Below the pieces are notes generated by a model. That model worked only from the letters and a program-made list of their open reading frames with translations, made no database searches and was not told where the DNA came from. From Candidatus Equimonas faecalis (GTDB taxonomy: Bacteria > Bacteroidota > Bacteroidia > Bacteroidales > Bacteroidaceae), in the NCBI GenBank assembly GCA_018066245.1, contig JAGHRT010000004.1, positions 180,071-244,070 on the forward strand: a DNA stretch of 64,000 bases, read 5' to 3'. The translations under genes and the position numbers were made by a program. This document shows positions 1 through 8,285 of the stretch, one piece after another (position 1 is the first letter of the stretch; each line of letters starts with the position of its first letter).

Positions 1-47
1 ACCTCCTCCGAATGCGCGAAGCCTTGCAGGCGCAGGGGATGGACTAG
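1..47 (+). CDS. possible 3' end of an upstream gene (partial)
   Basis: One plus-strand frame is open from the window edge and reads LLRMREALQAQGMD before TAG at 45-47. The intergenic repeat family starts immediately after this stop, as it does behind other genes here. The fragment is too short to identify and could be chance. Confidence 0.3.
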   Translation, partial: LLRMREALQAQGMD

Positions 48-132
48 TCCGCCGACAGTCCGCCGTAATCCGCCGATAGGAAAAATTAGTCCGCCGACAA
101 TTTTCCGCAGTCCGCCGACAGGAAGCACAGGC
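45..132. repeat. intergenic repeat cluster, CCGCCGAYAG type
   Basis: At least five CCGCCG cores occur here, four of them preceded by GT or AGT and mostly followed by AG and an A-rich stretch. They are degenerate direct copies of the 21-22 bp unit seen throughout the window. No inverted pair is evident, so this copy is not an obvious hairpin terminator. Confidence 0.75.
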
Positions 133-185
133 CCCAAGGACACGACGCGCCAGAGGCCCGTCCGTGCAATTATTCCCTCCACGAC

Positions 186-216
186 TTTGCAGTGTCGGCA
201 AAAATGCGTAATTTTG
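186..216 (+). promoter_or_regulatory. lysS promoter (Bacteroidota type)
   Basis: TTTG at 186-189 and TAATTTTG at 209-216 are separated by 19 bp, matching the Bacteroidota housekeeping pattern of TTTG near -33 and TAnnTTTG near -7. The lysS start follows 40 bp downstream of the -7 box. Confidence 0.75.
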
Positions 217-255
217 CAGCACTATCGTAACCCGTAAACTGACTGATAAACAATA

Positions 256-1812
256 ATGGAACTCTCCGAACAAGAATTGGGCCGCCGACAGGCCCTCGCC
301 GCCCTGCGAGAATTGGGCATAGACCCCTACCCCGCCGCCGAATACCCCGTGGACGCCTACTCCGACGAGATTCGCGCCAACTTCACCGACCTCCCCACCA
401 CACTTGATGCCGAGGGCAACGAACAACCCGGCGTGGCCACGCCCGAAAACAGCCGCCGCGTGTGCGTGGCAGGCCGCATGATGAGCCGCCGCGTAATGGG
501 CAAAGCCTCCTTCAGCGAACTCATGGACAGCCGGGGGCGCATACAGATTTACATCCAGCGCGATGCCATCTGCCCGGGAGAGGACAAGACACTCTACAAT
601 ACCGTATATAAGAAACTCCTCGACCTCGGCGACTTCATAGGCGTGCGCGGCTATGTGTTCCGCACCAAGACAGGCGAAATCAGCATACACGCCCAGGAAC
701 TCTGCCTGCTCTCCAAGAGCCTCAAACCCCTGCCCGTGGTGAAGACCGATGCCGAGGGCAACGTCTATGACGCCTTCTCCGATGCCGAACTGCGCTATCG
801 GCAGCGCTACGTCGATTTGCTGGTGAACCCAGGCGTGAAAGACACCTTCCTCAAGCGGGCCACCATCGTGCGCACCATGCGCCAAGTGTTCGACGAGGCA
901 GGCTTCACCGAAGTAGAAACCCCCATCCTCCAGCAAATTGCAGGAGGCGCAAGCGCCCGTCCGTTCATTACGCACCACAACACCCTCGACACCGACATGT
1001 ACCTGCGCATCGCCACGGAGCTCTACCTCAAGAGGCTCATCGTGGGCGGCTTCGAGGGCGTGTACGAGATAGGCCGCAACTTCCGCAACGAGGGAATGGA
1101 CCGCTCACACAACCCCGAGTTCACCTGCATGGAGCTCTACGTTTCCTACAAGGACTACAACTGGATGATGTCCTTCACCGAAAAACTCCTGGAGCGTATC
1201 TGCCTCGCCGTAAACGGCACCACCGAAGTCAAAATCGGCGACCAGACCGTCAGCTTCAAAGCCCCCTACCGCCGCCTCCCCATTCTGGATGCCATCAAGG
1301 AAAAGACAGGCCACGACCTCAGCCAGATGAGCGAAGACCAGATGCGCACCATCGCCAAGCAACTCGGCGTGGAAGACACCGAAAAGATGGGGCGCGGCAA
1401 GCTCATCGACGAGATTTTCGGCGAAACCTGCGAAGGCACGTTCATACAGCCCACCTTCATCACCGACTACCCCGTGGAAATGTCGCCCCTCACCAAGATG
1501 CACCGCTCCAAGGCCGGTCTTACCGAGCGCTTTGAGCTTATGGTGAACGGCAAGGAGCTGGCCAACGCCTATTCGGAGCTGAACGACCCCCTCGACCAGG
1601 AGCAGCGCTTCATCGACCAGATGAAACTCGCCGACAAGGGCGACGACGAAGCCATGGTCATCGACCACGACTTCCTCCGCGCCCTCCAGTACGGAATGCC
1701 CCCCACCTCCGGCATCGGCATCGGCATCGACCGCCTCGCCATCCTCATGACAGGACAGACCAGCATACAGGAAGTGCTCCTCTTCCCCACCATGAAGCCC
1801 GAAGTAAAGTAG
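256..1812 (+). CDS. lysS: lysine--tRNA ligase, class II
   Basis: This cytoplasmic enzyme charges tRNA-Lys with lysine using ATP. The 518-residue product has an N-terminal OB-fold anticodon-binding region at about residues 70-160 ([18 protein letters not shown]) and then the class II core. Motif 1 lies around [17 protein letters not shown], motif 2 is [18 protein letters not shown], and motif 3 is [13 protein letters not shown] near the C-terminus. The length is within the normal bacterial range. The ATG at 256 fits the promoter 40 bp upstream. A 13-bp hairpin follows the stop. No gene overlaps it, and the next gene appears to have its own -7 box. Confidence 0.97.
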   Translation: MELSEQELGRRQALAALRELGIDPYPAAEYPVDAYSDEIRANFTDLPTTLDAEGNEQPGVATPENSRRVCVAGRMMSRRVMGKASFSELMDSRGRIQIYIQRDAICPGEDKTLYNTVYKKLLDLGDFIGVRGYVFRTKTGEISIHAQELCLLSKSLKPLPVVKTDAEGNVYDAFSDAELRYRQRYVDLLVNPGVKDTFLKRATIVRTMRQVFDEAGFTEVETPILQQIAGGASARPFITHHNTLDTDMYLRIATELYLKRLIVGGFEGVYEIGRNFRNEGMDRSHNPEFTCMELYVSYKDYNWMMSFTEKLLERICLAVNGTTEVKIGDQTVSFKAPYRRLPILDAIKEKTGHDLSQMSEDQMRTIAKQLGVEDTEKMGRGKLIDEIFGETCEGTFIQPTFITDYPVEMSPLTKMHRSKAGLTERFELMVNGKELANAYSELNDPLDQEQRFIDQMKLADKGDDEAMVIDHDFLRALQYGMPPTSGIGIGIDRLAILMTGQTSIQEVLLFPTMKPEVK

Positions 1813-1840
1813 GCCTCCCGCCACTCATTTTACAGACTTT

Positions 1841-1874
1841 GCAAGCCTTGCAGCCCGCCCGCTGCAAGGCTTGC
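1841..1874 (+). terminator. hairpin after lysS
   Basis: A perfect 13-bp stem pairs 1841-1853 with 1862-1874 around an 8-nt loop (CCCGCCCG). The following tract (AGGCTTTCTC) is only weakly T-rich, so termination may be partial. Confidence 0.65.
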
Positions 1875-1910
1875 AGGCTTTCTCAGCCCTGCCATACAGG
1901 AAATAATGCG

Positions 1911-1918
1911 TACCTTTG
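1911..1918 (+). promoter_or_regulatory. -7 box of the FtsZ-like gene
   Basis: TACCTTTG matches TAnnTTTG and lies 57 bp before the ATG at 1976. No clean TTTG sits at the expected -33 position. This supports independent transcription of the short FtsZ-like reading frame. Confidence 0.5.
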
Positions 1919-1975
1919 CCGTACCTGAACCCCTTACTTCACTTTTAATCACTCATTCACCACCCATCATTCCCC

Positions 1976-2965
1976 ATGGCAGACCTCTCCAACCCCACTC
2001 TCCCGGTCAACGACGAACTCCTCGTGGAAATCTACCCACCCGTAGAAGACAAAAGCACCAACATCATTAAAGTAATCGGCATGGGCGGCGGCACAGGCAC
2101 AGGAGCCGCCCCCGTCATAGCACAGCAAGCCAAAGAACGCGGCCTTCTCACAATTGGCATCGTCACGCTGCCTTTCGCCTTTGAACGGCGACGCCGCATA
2201 GACAAGGTGCTCAAAGGCCTCATCCAACTTCACGATACGGTAGATGCACTTCTCGTTATCAACAACGAGCGTCTCCTGCAAGTCTATGACGACAGTGCTA
2301 CGACAGCCCTCCAGGCTTTTAAGTTCGCCGACGACATCCTTTCACGCGCCACGCTCAGCATTGCCGAAATCATCACCATCGAAGGCATCATCAACCGCGA
2401 CTTCTGCGACGTGCGTTCTACCATGGAGAACGGCGGAAGTGCACTTATCAGCGTAGGACACGGCGAAGGAGAAGGCCGCATCTTCAAGGCGATGCACGAT
2501 GCCCTCAACTCGCCCCTCCTTACCGGAGTACGCATTGAAGATGCCAAACGCCTGCTTTGCATCGTCTATACGGGAGAGAAGTCGCCCGTGTGCATAAGCG
2601 AGTTCAACGACCTTCAAGACTTCATGGAAGAACTCTCCCCTGACGTGGAATTTATCTTTGGCCTCTATCCCGATGCCGCACTGGACGACGAAGTAAAGGT
2701 AAGCATCATAGCCAGCGGTTTTGACGAGAGTTTTCCCAACGACTTGGACAGTCTTTACGAAAAGTATTACGGACAGGCTTCCCATGCGACCTCTCACGGC
2801 TCAACGTCCACTGATGCACCCGTGCCGCCCGACAACCCATCTCCCTCAGCCGAAACCGAGCCGCCTGCCCCCACCCCACCGGACAAGACGCCCAAACGGC
2901 CCAACTCCCCCACATGGCGGGACAGGCTGAACAGCTACCTCACACAGATATTCGAGGAGAACTGA
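1976..2965 (+). CDS. short FtsZ-like protein lacking the N-terminal GTP-binding segment
   Basis: This 329-residue protein is clearly FtsZ-related. After a 34-residue leader (ending NIIKVI) it goes straight into GMGGGTGTGAAPVI at 35-48, the T4 tubulin signature. In ordinary FtsZ the IKVIG strand is followed by the T1 loop and about 90 more residues before T4, so T1-T3 are missing. The rest is well kept: ALLVINNERL at 91-100, the T7 synergy loop NRDFCD at 140-145 (NxDxxD), and the C-terminal domain to about 260. A Pro/Ser/Thr-rich linker (about 270-310) and a possible amphipathic tail (WRDRLNSYLTQIFEEN) follow. The ATG at 1976 fits the -7 box at 1911, and no upstream exon-like segment restores T1. 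It is unlikely to be the main division FtsZ. I infer a paralogue that could cap or modulate FtsZ filaments, or a decaying copy. Confidence 0.85.
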   Translation: MADLSNPTLPVNDELLVEIYPPVEDKSTNIIKVIGMGGGTGTGAAPVIAQQAKERGLLTIGIVTLPFAFERRRRIDKVLKGLIQLHDTVDALLVINNERLLQVYDDSATTALQAFKFADDILSRATLSIAEIITIEGIINRDFCDVRSTMENGGSALISVGHGEGEGRIFKAMHDALNSPLLTGVRIEDAKRLLCIVYTGEKSPVCISEFNDLQDFMEELSPDVEFIFGLYPDAALDDEVKVSIIASGFDESFPNDLDSLYEKYYGQASHATSHGSTSTDAPVPPDNPSPSAETEPPAPTPPDKTPKRPNSPTWRDRLNSYLTQIFEEN

Positions 2966-3193
2966 CGTCCACCTCCCTGCTTCAGGCCGTTGCCGTAGGG
3001 CTCCGGCCATCTGCGCGAGCGACTATGCACACCTCCTGCGTATTATCGTGCGCACCACTCCATATTATATATAAGAGCAAAACAGGCGAAGGAGCGACCA
3101 CCGCTTCTTCGCATTTCCCCCTCCTATTCGCCCCTTTCTTATCCGCTTTTAGAAGCTCTCGCTCCGAAAAGCTAAGAAAAATGGGGGCTTTAC
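2966..3193. other. non-coding gap before the Omp28-like gene
   Basis: No convincing gene is seen. Positions 3154-3172 resemble the block TACTTTCGCTCGGAAAAGC that also precedes the YitT gene and pgi, so this looks like a degenerate copy of a promoter-bearing repeat. The promoter itself follows at 3194-3224. Confidence 0.5.
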
Positions 3194-3224
3194 TTTGTTT
3201 TTCCACCACTTATTCGTAACTTTG
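3194..3224 (+). promoter_or_regulatory. consensus promoter of the Omp28-like gene
   Basis: TTTG at 3194-3197, a 19-bp spacer and TAACTTTG at 3217-3224 make a near-perfect Bacteroidota promoter. The -7 box is embedded in CTTATTCGTAACTTTGC, shared with promoters at 36440 and 51118. The predicted leader to ATG 3358 is about 125 nt, unusually long for this window. Confidence 0.75.
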
Positions 3225-3357
3225 CCTGCTCTACTATAAAGGAATCGCATCACCCGCCGGCCGTAGCAGGTAACCCGCCCTGCACCTTACGGCACCCTGC
3301 GGCAAGATGCACTACCCTTCCTTTTATCCAAACAAACTTATAAACAGACAAACAAAC

Positions 3358-5136
3358 ATGAAGCACAAGTTACTCTCCGCCCTTATGCTGGTTGCACTCA
3401 GCGTACTGTTGGCCAGTCCTTCCTACGCGCAGGGAAAAGTCTATGTAGGCTACTGCGACAGCAGCATTGCCGACGACAAGAACGGCCTCATAGGCGGCGT
3501 GTCGGGCAACGACGTGGACATTGATCTGGCCATACGTATTCCGCAGAATCTCCTAGCCAGTTATGCCGGCTGTCAGGTAGCAGCCGTCAATCTGGGCCTG
3601 CCCAACGTAAAAACCTTCCCCTCCTCCGTGAAAGGATGGGTGCGCACGAGCCGCGACGGGGCGAATCTCGCGGAAGGCACAAAGAGCGGGCTAAAGCCTG
3701 GCTGGTGTCCGATTTCCATGAAGAAGCCTTACGTCATCACGGGTCAGGAAGAAGAACTGTGGGTGGGCGTAACCTATCATCAGGCATCCAAGATTAGTTT
3801 CGTCTCCTTTGCAGGAGAAACCGACCCCAACGGCGCGTGGTCATGCAAGAACGGCAAGTGGACTGACTTCTCGGCCAACAAGTGGGGCAGCCTCTCCATA
3901 GAAGCCATCGTGGAAGGCAACGTGCCTACGCACAACCTTACGCTTATCAGCGCGGGATGCAAGGACACTTACGTCAAGCTGGGCAGCAGCTTTACCGTAA
4001 CCGGTTCCATCAAGAACCAGGCCACCAGCACGGCTGTCCGTCCTAAAATCCGCTACGCCATCAACGGCGGCGAAGCCCGCGAATACACCATTCCCGTAAC
4101 CCTCGCCTACCATGAGTCTGCCGACTTCAGCTTCGACATATCCACCGAGGGCATGACCGAAGAAGGCGAGTGCGACGTGCGCCTGGAACTCGTATGGGGA
4201 GACGGCACTCCCGACGACCACCCCGGCGACAACGTATATAGCGTGGCGGTCCAGCTGGTTAAAGAGCTTTACTACCGTAAGATGGTGGTGGAGGAAGGTA
4301 CAGGAGCGTGGTGCGGATTCTGCGTAGTAGGCATCGTCGGCCTGCGCGAGATGAAGAAGAACTACCCCGACCGCTTCATCGGCATTGCCGTCCACGACGG
4401 CGATTCCTATACGGTGTCCAGCTATGACAGCTGGTTCGTCAGCCAGATTGGCGACGAAGGTCTGCCCTCCTGCCTGATTAACCGCGACGGCAACGTGGGT
4501 TACCCCAGCGAAGCGGAGCTTAAGGCTTTCTACAAAAACATGCCGTCGGTGGCCGATGCCGACATTCAGGTGCAGGCCAGCGTGACGGGCAAGAAGATAA
4601 CCTTCGAGAGCACCACACGCTTCTTCAAGCCAGCGAAGAATGCCGACTATCGCGTGGCCTTCGTCGTTCTGGAGAACCAACTGCCCATTACGCAAAAGAA
4701 CTACTACGCCGACAATGTCAAGGGCGAGATGGGCGGCTTCGAGAAGTTGGAGCGCGACTGCCACATCTACGTCGATGACGTGGCCCGCGGCGTCTATCCC
4801 TCCATCCAAGGCACGAAAGGCGCGTTGCCCTCCACCGTTGAACGCGCAACCGACTACAAATACACCTACACCGCCACTCTGCCCACCTACAAGAAGTCGG
4901 AAAACGTAGAAGTGGTGGCTCTCCTGCTCAACGGAAAGACCGGCGAAATCGTGCAGGCGGCCAAAACCTCCGAAATCTACGACTTCAACGCCGAATGGCC
5001 CGAAGGCATTACCCCCACACTATCGGCCATCGATTCCGAACCATCTAATTCCTACGACCTTACCGGACGAAAAGTCAGCCGACCCCAACGCGGGCAGCTC
5101 TTCATCCAAGGCCGGAAAATCCAGCTTAAACGATAG
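3358..5136 (+). CDS. secreted Omp28-related thioredoxin-fold protein with C-terminal tail motif
   Basis: The 592-residue product starts best at ATG 3358, where MKHKLLSALMLVALSVLLA and PSYAQ form a clean signal peptide; an in-frame ATG at 3307 would bury it. A beta-rich N-terminal half is followed by a thioredoxin-like region with GAWCGFC (Cys319 and Cys322, CxxC) and a partner-like segment DRFIGIAVHDGDSY, as in Omp28-family proteins. The end (YDLTGRKVSRPQRG then LFIQGRKIQLKR) matches a tail found on four other secreted proteins here. The family is exported across the inner membrane; the CxxC suggests redox activity, but no substrate is known. A paralogue lies at 46980-48884. The next secreted gene starts 107 bp downstream behind a repeat cluster. 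Confidence 0.8.
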   Translation: MKHKLLSALMLVALSVLLASPSYAQGKVYVGYCDSSIADDKNGLIGGVSGNDVDIDLAIRIPQNLLASYAGCQVAAVNLGLPNVKTFPSSVKGWVRTSRDGANLAEGTKSGLKPGWCPISMKKPYVITGQEEELWVGVTYHQASKISFVSFAGETDPNGAWSCKNGKWTDFSANKWGSLSIEAIVEGNVPTHNLTLISAGCKDTYVKLGSSFTVTGSIKNQATSTAVRPKIRYAINGGEAREYTIPVTLAYHESADFSFDISTEGMTEEGECDVRLELVWGDGTPDDHPGDNVYSVAVQLVKELYYRKMVVEEGTGAWCGFCVVGIVGLREMKKNYPDRFIGIAVHDGDSYTVSSYDSWFVSQIGDEGLPSCLINRDGNVGYPSEAELKAFYKNMPSVADADIQVQASVTGKKITFESTTRFFKPAKNADYRVAFVVLENQLPITQKNYYADNVKGEMGGFEKLERDCHIYVDDVARGVYPSIQGTKGALPSTVERATDYKYTYTATLPTYKKSENVEVVALLLNGKTGEIVQAAKTSEIYDFNAEWPEGITPTLSAIDSEPSNSYDLTGRKVSRPQRGQLFIQGRKIQLKR

Positions 5137-5142
5137 TCTTTC

Positions 5143-5232
5143 CTACTCTATACGATAATTCACACTACTCCATAGGACAGTTTTCACTACTACATAGGAT
5201 AGTTTCAAGCATCTTATACCATAATTTCACTC
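5143..5232. repeat. intergenic repeat cluster, CCTATACGAYAG type (degenerate)
   Basis: Four degenerate copies of the roughly 22-bp unit run in tandem (CTATACGATAA, CATAGGACAG, CATAGGATAG, TATACCATAA), each separated by a short T/C/A stretch. They fill almost the whole gap between two secreted-protein genes. Confidence 0.65.
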
Positions 5233-5242
5233 CTTTTATACA

Positions 5243-6868
5243 ATGAAAAAAATTCTACTCCTTCTCCTTGCAGCTTGCGCCCTGACGGGTACCGGCGTTG
5301 CACAGACCACACAGCAGAACTCACCACGCCCCATCAAGGTGCGTAACTACGGCGACCTCAGCCAGCAGGAGGCCAAGACCGTCCGCCCCATCAAGGCCAA
5401 AGCCCCTATCGTGAAGCCCGACGGCCAGCTGCGATACTACAAAATGAGCTGCGTAATCCGCGACCTCACCGGCTGGCTGCCCGTACTCGACGTAGCCAAC
5501 GAGCTATACTTCTCCAAGGACGGCAAGACCATCTGCTTCGGCAGCCTGTTCCCGGGAGCCTTCTTCTGCGACGAACTCTGGATTGAAGGTCAGGTGGAGG
5601 GCGACAAGGTCGTGTTTCCCTGCGCCACGCCCCTCTTCGACTATGAAAAGGACAACGGCAGGCCCGCCACCATCCACATGGGTGAGCTTCTCGTGGACGA
5701 GTGGGAGAACCCCTACGCCGTGCAGGACGTGGAGTTCATCAAGGACGGCGACCACATCTACATCGAATACACGGAAGGAATGCGCCACATAGTGCTCTTT
5801 GCCGACGACGGCACCGACGAGGTGGAGATTATCAACACCACCTACAACCACGATATGCGCCCCTTCGACGGCACAGCTGAACTCAATCAGCTTCCCGAGA
5901 GCGCCACGATTTACGACTATATATACAACGCGCAGGATGCCAACGGCGACGACTACGCCGAAAAGGGACACGTGGCAGTGGACGGCGACACCTACTACTT
6001 CGACTACCTCCTGCCCGAAGCCACATTCCGCACCCACGCATGGATAAAGGGCGTGCGCAAAGGCAACACCATCACACTTCCCAACAACCAGTTCCTGGGC
6101 CACGACATCAGCTACTTCCTCTACTACAACGGCTTCAAGACGCAGGGCACCCTGGACGACACCGGACAGTACAAGGGCGAAAAGACCGAGATAACCTTCA
6201 ACATTGACGACCAGGGCGTCATCACGCTCAACAACCCCGACCGGACTTTCCCCTGTGCCTTCTACATCAGCGGCAATCAGTTTGAGTATTACAACTTCCG
6301 CCACCGCATGGAGCCTTACGGAGGCGACAAGCTCCTGGTGCCCTGCGATGTCGAAAATTTGAAGCTGAACACGAAAATGCTGCAAAAGTATGGTGAAATC
6401 TCCATCAGCTTCATCATGCGCAACCTCTCCGTCGATGGCAAGTACATCAACCCCGACAACCTCGCCTACTACGTCTATCTCGACGACGACATCTATACCT
6501 TCGAGAAGTCCATCTACGAGTACATCGACGGGGAAAGCATGACCAAGATTCCCTACGCCTATCGCGACCAAGGCAACTACGACATCTACCTGGCCGACGA
6601 CGGCGTCAATGTAGCCTGCCTCTACGAAGACATGTTCAGCCGCATCGGCGTGCAGGCCGTCTATACCGTTGATGGCAAAGAGGCCCGCTCCAACATCGTC
6701 TTTGTGAACTATCAGGGCGAGACAGAAGTAGTGCCCGCCGGCATAAGCCCCGCACAAACGACTCTCAGCGGTAAGCTCTCCACTCCCTACGACCTCTCCG
6801 GACGCAAGGTGAGCCACCGCCAGCCCAAGGGCCTCTACATCTCCGACGGCCAGCTCCGCCTCCGTTAG
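5243..6868 (+). CDS. secreted protein of unknown function with C-terminal tail motif
   Basis: I do not recognise the family. The 541-residue product begins with a signal peptide (MKKILLLLLAACALTGTGVA, cleavage probably near AQ) and is rich in Tyr, Asp and Gly, suggesting a beta-rich exported protein. There is no CxxC motif, recognisable catalytic motif or membrane helix beyond the signal. It ends YDLSGRKVSHRQPKGLYI then DGQLRLR, the same tail type as the preceding gene. It sits between that gene and gpsA (27 bp downstream). Many Prevotella-type genomes carry similar tailed, uncharacterised secreted proteins. Confidence 0.75.
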   Translation: MKKILLLLLAACALTGTGVAQTTQQNSPRPIKVRNYGDLSQQEAKTVRPIKAKAPIVKPDGQLRYYKMSCVIRDLTGWLPVLDVANELYFSKDGKTICFGSLFPGAFFCDELWIEGQVEGDKVVFPCATPLFDYEKDNGRPATIHMGELLVDEWENPYAVQDVEFIKDGDHIYIEYTEGMRHIVLFADDGTDEVEIINTTYNHDMRPFDGTAELNQLPESATIYDYIYNAQDANGDDYAEKGHVAVDGDTYYFDYLLPEATFRTHAWIKGVRKGNTITLPNNQFLGHDISYFLYYNGFKTQGTLDDTGQYKGEKTEITFNIDDQGVITLNNPDRTFPCAFYISGNQFEYYNFRHRMEPYGGDKLLVPCDVENLKLNTKMLQKYGEISISFIMRNLSVDGKYINPDNLAYYVYLDDDIYTFEKSIYEYIDGESMTKIPYAYRDQGNYDIYLADDGVNVACLYEDMFSRIGVQAVYTVDGKEARSNIVFVNYQGETEVVPAGISPAQTTLSGKLSTPYDLSGRKVSHRQPKGLYISDGQLRLR

Positions 6869-6894
6869 CCCTCCACCCCCTCACACCTCGTCGT

Positions 6895-7935
6895 ATGTTC
6901 AATTTCATCAAGCGGTTTCTTCGCCGCAGTAAAGGCAGCTACAAGGAAAACAGCCAGGGGTACGCCATCATCGGCAGCGGCTCCTGGGCCACGGCAGTGG
7001 CCAAGATAGTGCTCGCCAAGGAGAAGGAAATCACATGGCTCTTCCGCCGGCAGGAAGCCATCGACGACTTCATCCGCACAGGCCGCAACCCGGGCTACCT
7101 CTCGCAGGTGGAGTTTGACGTGAGCCGCATTCACTTCACACGCGACATAACCGAGGCCGTGGCTACCTGCCGCACAATCATCTTTGCCACGCCTTCGCCC
7201 TACCTCAAGCCTACGCTGAAAGGACTGGGCGTACCGCTGAAGGACAAGAAGCTCATATTCGCCACCAAAGGCATCGTACCCGACGAGAACCTCCTCCTGA
7301 CCGACTACTTCCAGCAGTACTACCAGGTGAAACCCGCCGACATGTGCGTACTCTCAGGCCCCAGCCACGCCGAAGAAGTCGCTATGGACCGCCTCACCTT
7401 CCTCACCTTGGCTTGCACCTATCTGCCCACAGCCGAAAAGCTGGTCAAGCAGTTCGCAAGCGAGGTCGTAAGGGTAACGGCCAGCAACGACGTGAGAGGC
7501 ATCGAGGTGGCAGGCGTGCTGAAAAACATCTATGCCGTGGCTGCCGGCATCTGCCACGGATTGGGCTACGGCGACAACTTCCAAGCCGTGCTCATCAGCA
7601 GCGCCGCCCGCGAGATGCAGGCCGTGCTCTCAGCCGTGAACCCCGTGCCGCGCCTCATTTGCGACAACGTCTATCTGGGCGACCTCCTCGTGACCGGCTA
7701 CAGCAACTTCTCGCGCAACCGCCAGTTCGGCACCATGCTCGGCAACGGTTACAGCATACAGGCCGCACAGGCCGAGATGAAGATGGTGGCCGAAGGCTAC
7801 TTCGGGGCGGCCTGCATGGAAAAGCTCAAGGAAGACTTGCGCGTCAGCACCCCCATCATCGACACGGTCTATAAAATCCTCTACGAGAAGCAGCCGGCAC
7901 GCGAGGCCATCGTAGCCCTGCTTCCCAAGCTCTGA
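6895..7935 (+). CDS. gpsA: glycerol-3-phosphate dehydrogenase [NAD(P)+]
   Basis: This cytoplasmic enzyme reduces dihydroxyacetone phosphate to sn-glycerol 3-phosphate for phospholipid synthesis. The 346 residues include the nucleotide-binding glycine motif IIGSGSWATAVAKI at about 24-37, LSGPSHAEEV in the middle, and the substrate-site region VLKNIYAVAAGICHGLGYGDN split across residues near 205-225. Length is typical. The roughly 20-residue basic N-terminal extension (MFNFIKRFLRRSKGSYKEN) before the Rossmann strand is unusual, and no internal Met offers a shorter start. It follows the secreted gene by 27 bp and may be cotranscribed. A structured RNA candidate lies downstream. Confidence 0.95.
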   Translation: MFNFIKRFLRRSKGSYKENSQGYAIIGSGSWATAVAKIVLAKEKEITWLFRRQEAIDDFIRTGRNPGYLSQVEFDVSRIHFTRDITEAVATCRTIIFATPSPYLKPTLKGLGVPLKDKKLIFATKGIVPDENLLLTDYFQQYYQVKPADMCVLSGPSHAEEVAMDRLTFLTLACTYLPTAEKLVKQFASEVVRVTASNDVRGIEVAGVLKNIYAVAAGICHGLGYGDNFQAVLISSAAREMQAVLSAVNPVPRLICDNVYLGDLLVTGYSNFSRNRQFGTMLGNGYSIQAAQAEMKMVAEGYFGAACMEKLKEDLRVSTPIIDTVYKILYEKQPAREAIVALLPKL

Positions 7936-8061
7936 TAGGCTTCCAGGGCCTGCGCCGCCGCCGACGGAAAGGAGGCGGCGCAGCCTTGCCAGGGGCCTTG
8001 GCATCCTCAAGCGTGGGGTTGCCTACCTACATATTATCCATAACGTTCTGTGTTATCGAAT

Positions 8062-8213
8062 CACCTTGGAACCTGAGAAACTCTAAACTGATTCAAATTA
8101 ACGTAAGACAGAAGTAAACAAGAACGCCTGCGCAGTAGCGTGGACGGCTTATCTGTCTTACGTGGGCTTTCTCAGGGCCTCAAGGTGGAGATAAGAGTGT
8201 TCGCGCTCTTTTT
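8062..8213 (+). ncRNA. structured small RNA candidate, possibly 6S-like
   Basis: Nested perfect stems enclose this gap: CACCTTG 8062-8068 with CAAGGTG 8181-8187; CCTGAGAAA 8072-8080 with TTTCTCAGG 8168-8176; and an 11-bp stem 8101-8111 with 8153-8163. An asymmetric internal bubble lies between the last two (5' side 8081-8100, 3' side 8164-8167). The apical 41-nt loop can form a small CGC-AGTA-GCG hairpin. A TTCG-loop terminator follows at 8194-8213, so the RNA would be on the plus strand and about 150-160 nt long. One long hairpin with a central bubble resembles 6S RNA, but I see no decisive conserved sequence. No clear TAnnTTTG box is visible upstream; the region from 7936 to 8061 shows nothing else. 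It could also be an element tied to the modification cassette that follows. Confidence 0.6.
8194..8213 (+). terminator. Rho-independent terminator of the RNA candidate
   Basis: A 6-bp stem (AGAGTG with CGCTCT, one G-T pair) closes a TTCG tetraloop and runs into five Ts at 8209-8213. It lies 73 bp before the methyltransferase start, separating the RNA unit from that gene. Confidence 0.75.
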
Positions 8214-8285
8214 ATGCTCCGCCGTCGAGGCCCGATACCGTTGGCCCACATAGCGATAAGGCAGTACGTCCTAACACTATTGCCT

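Noticed and set aside
1976..2965. Main cell-division ftsZ
   Set aside because: The T1-T3 GTP-binding segment is missing and no murein/division cluster neighbours are present.
8062..8187. tRNA or tmRNA in the gap downstream of gpsA
   Set aside because: There is no cloverleaf, no T-loop GTTCRA and no CCA end in the right place; the fold is one long nested hairpin.
8214..8285. Upstream in-frame ATG for the methyltransferase
   Set aside because: It would start immediately after the T-tract of the terminator and adds a non-family leader; MANANLSNAKRAK at 8286 matches M.EcoRI-type starts.
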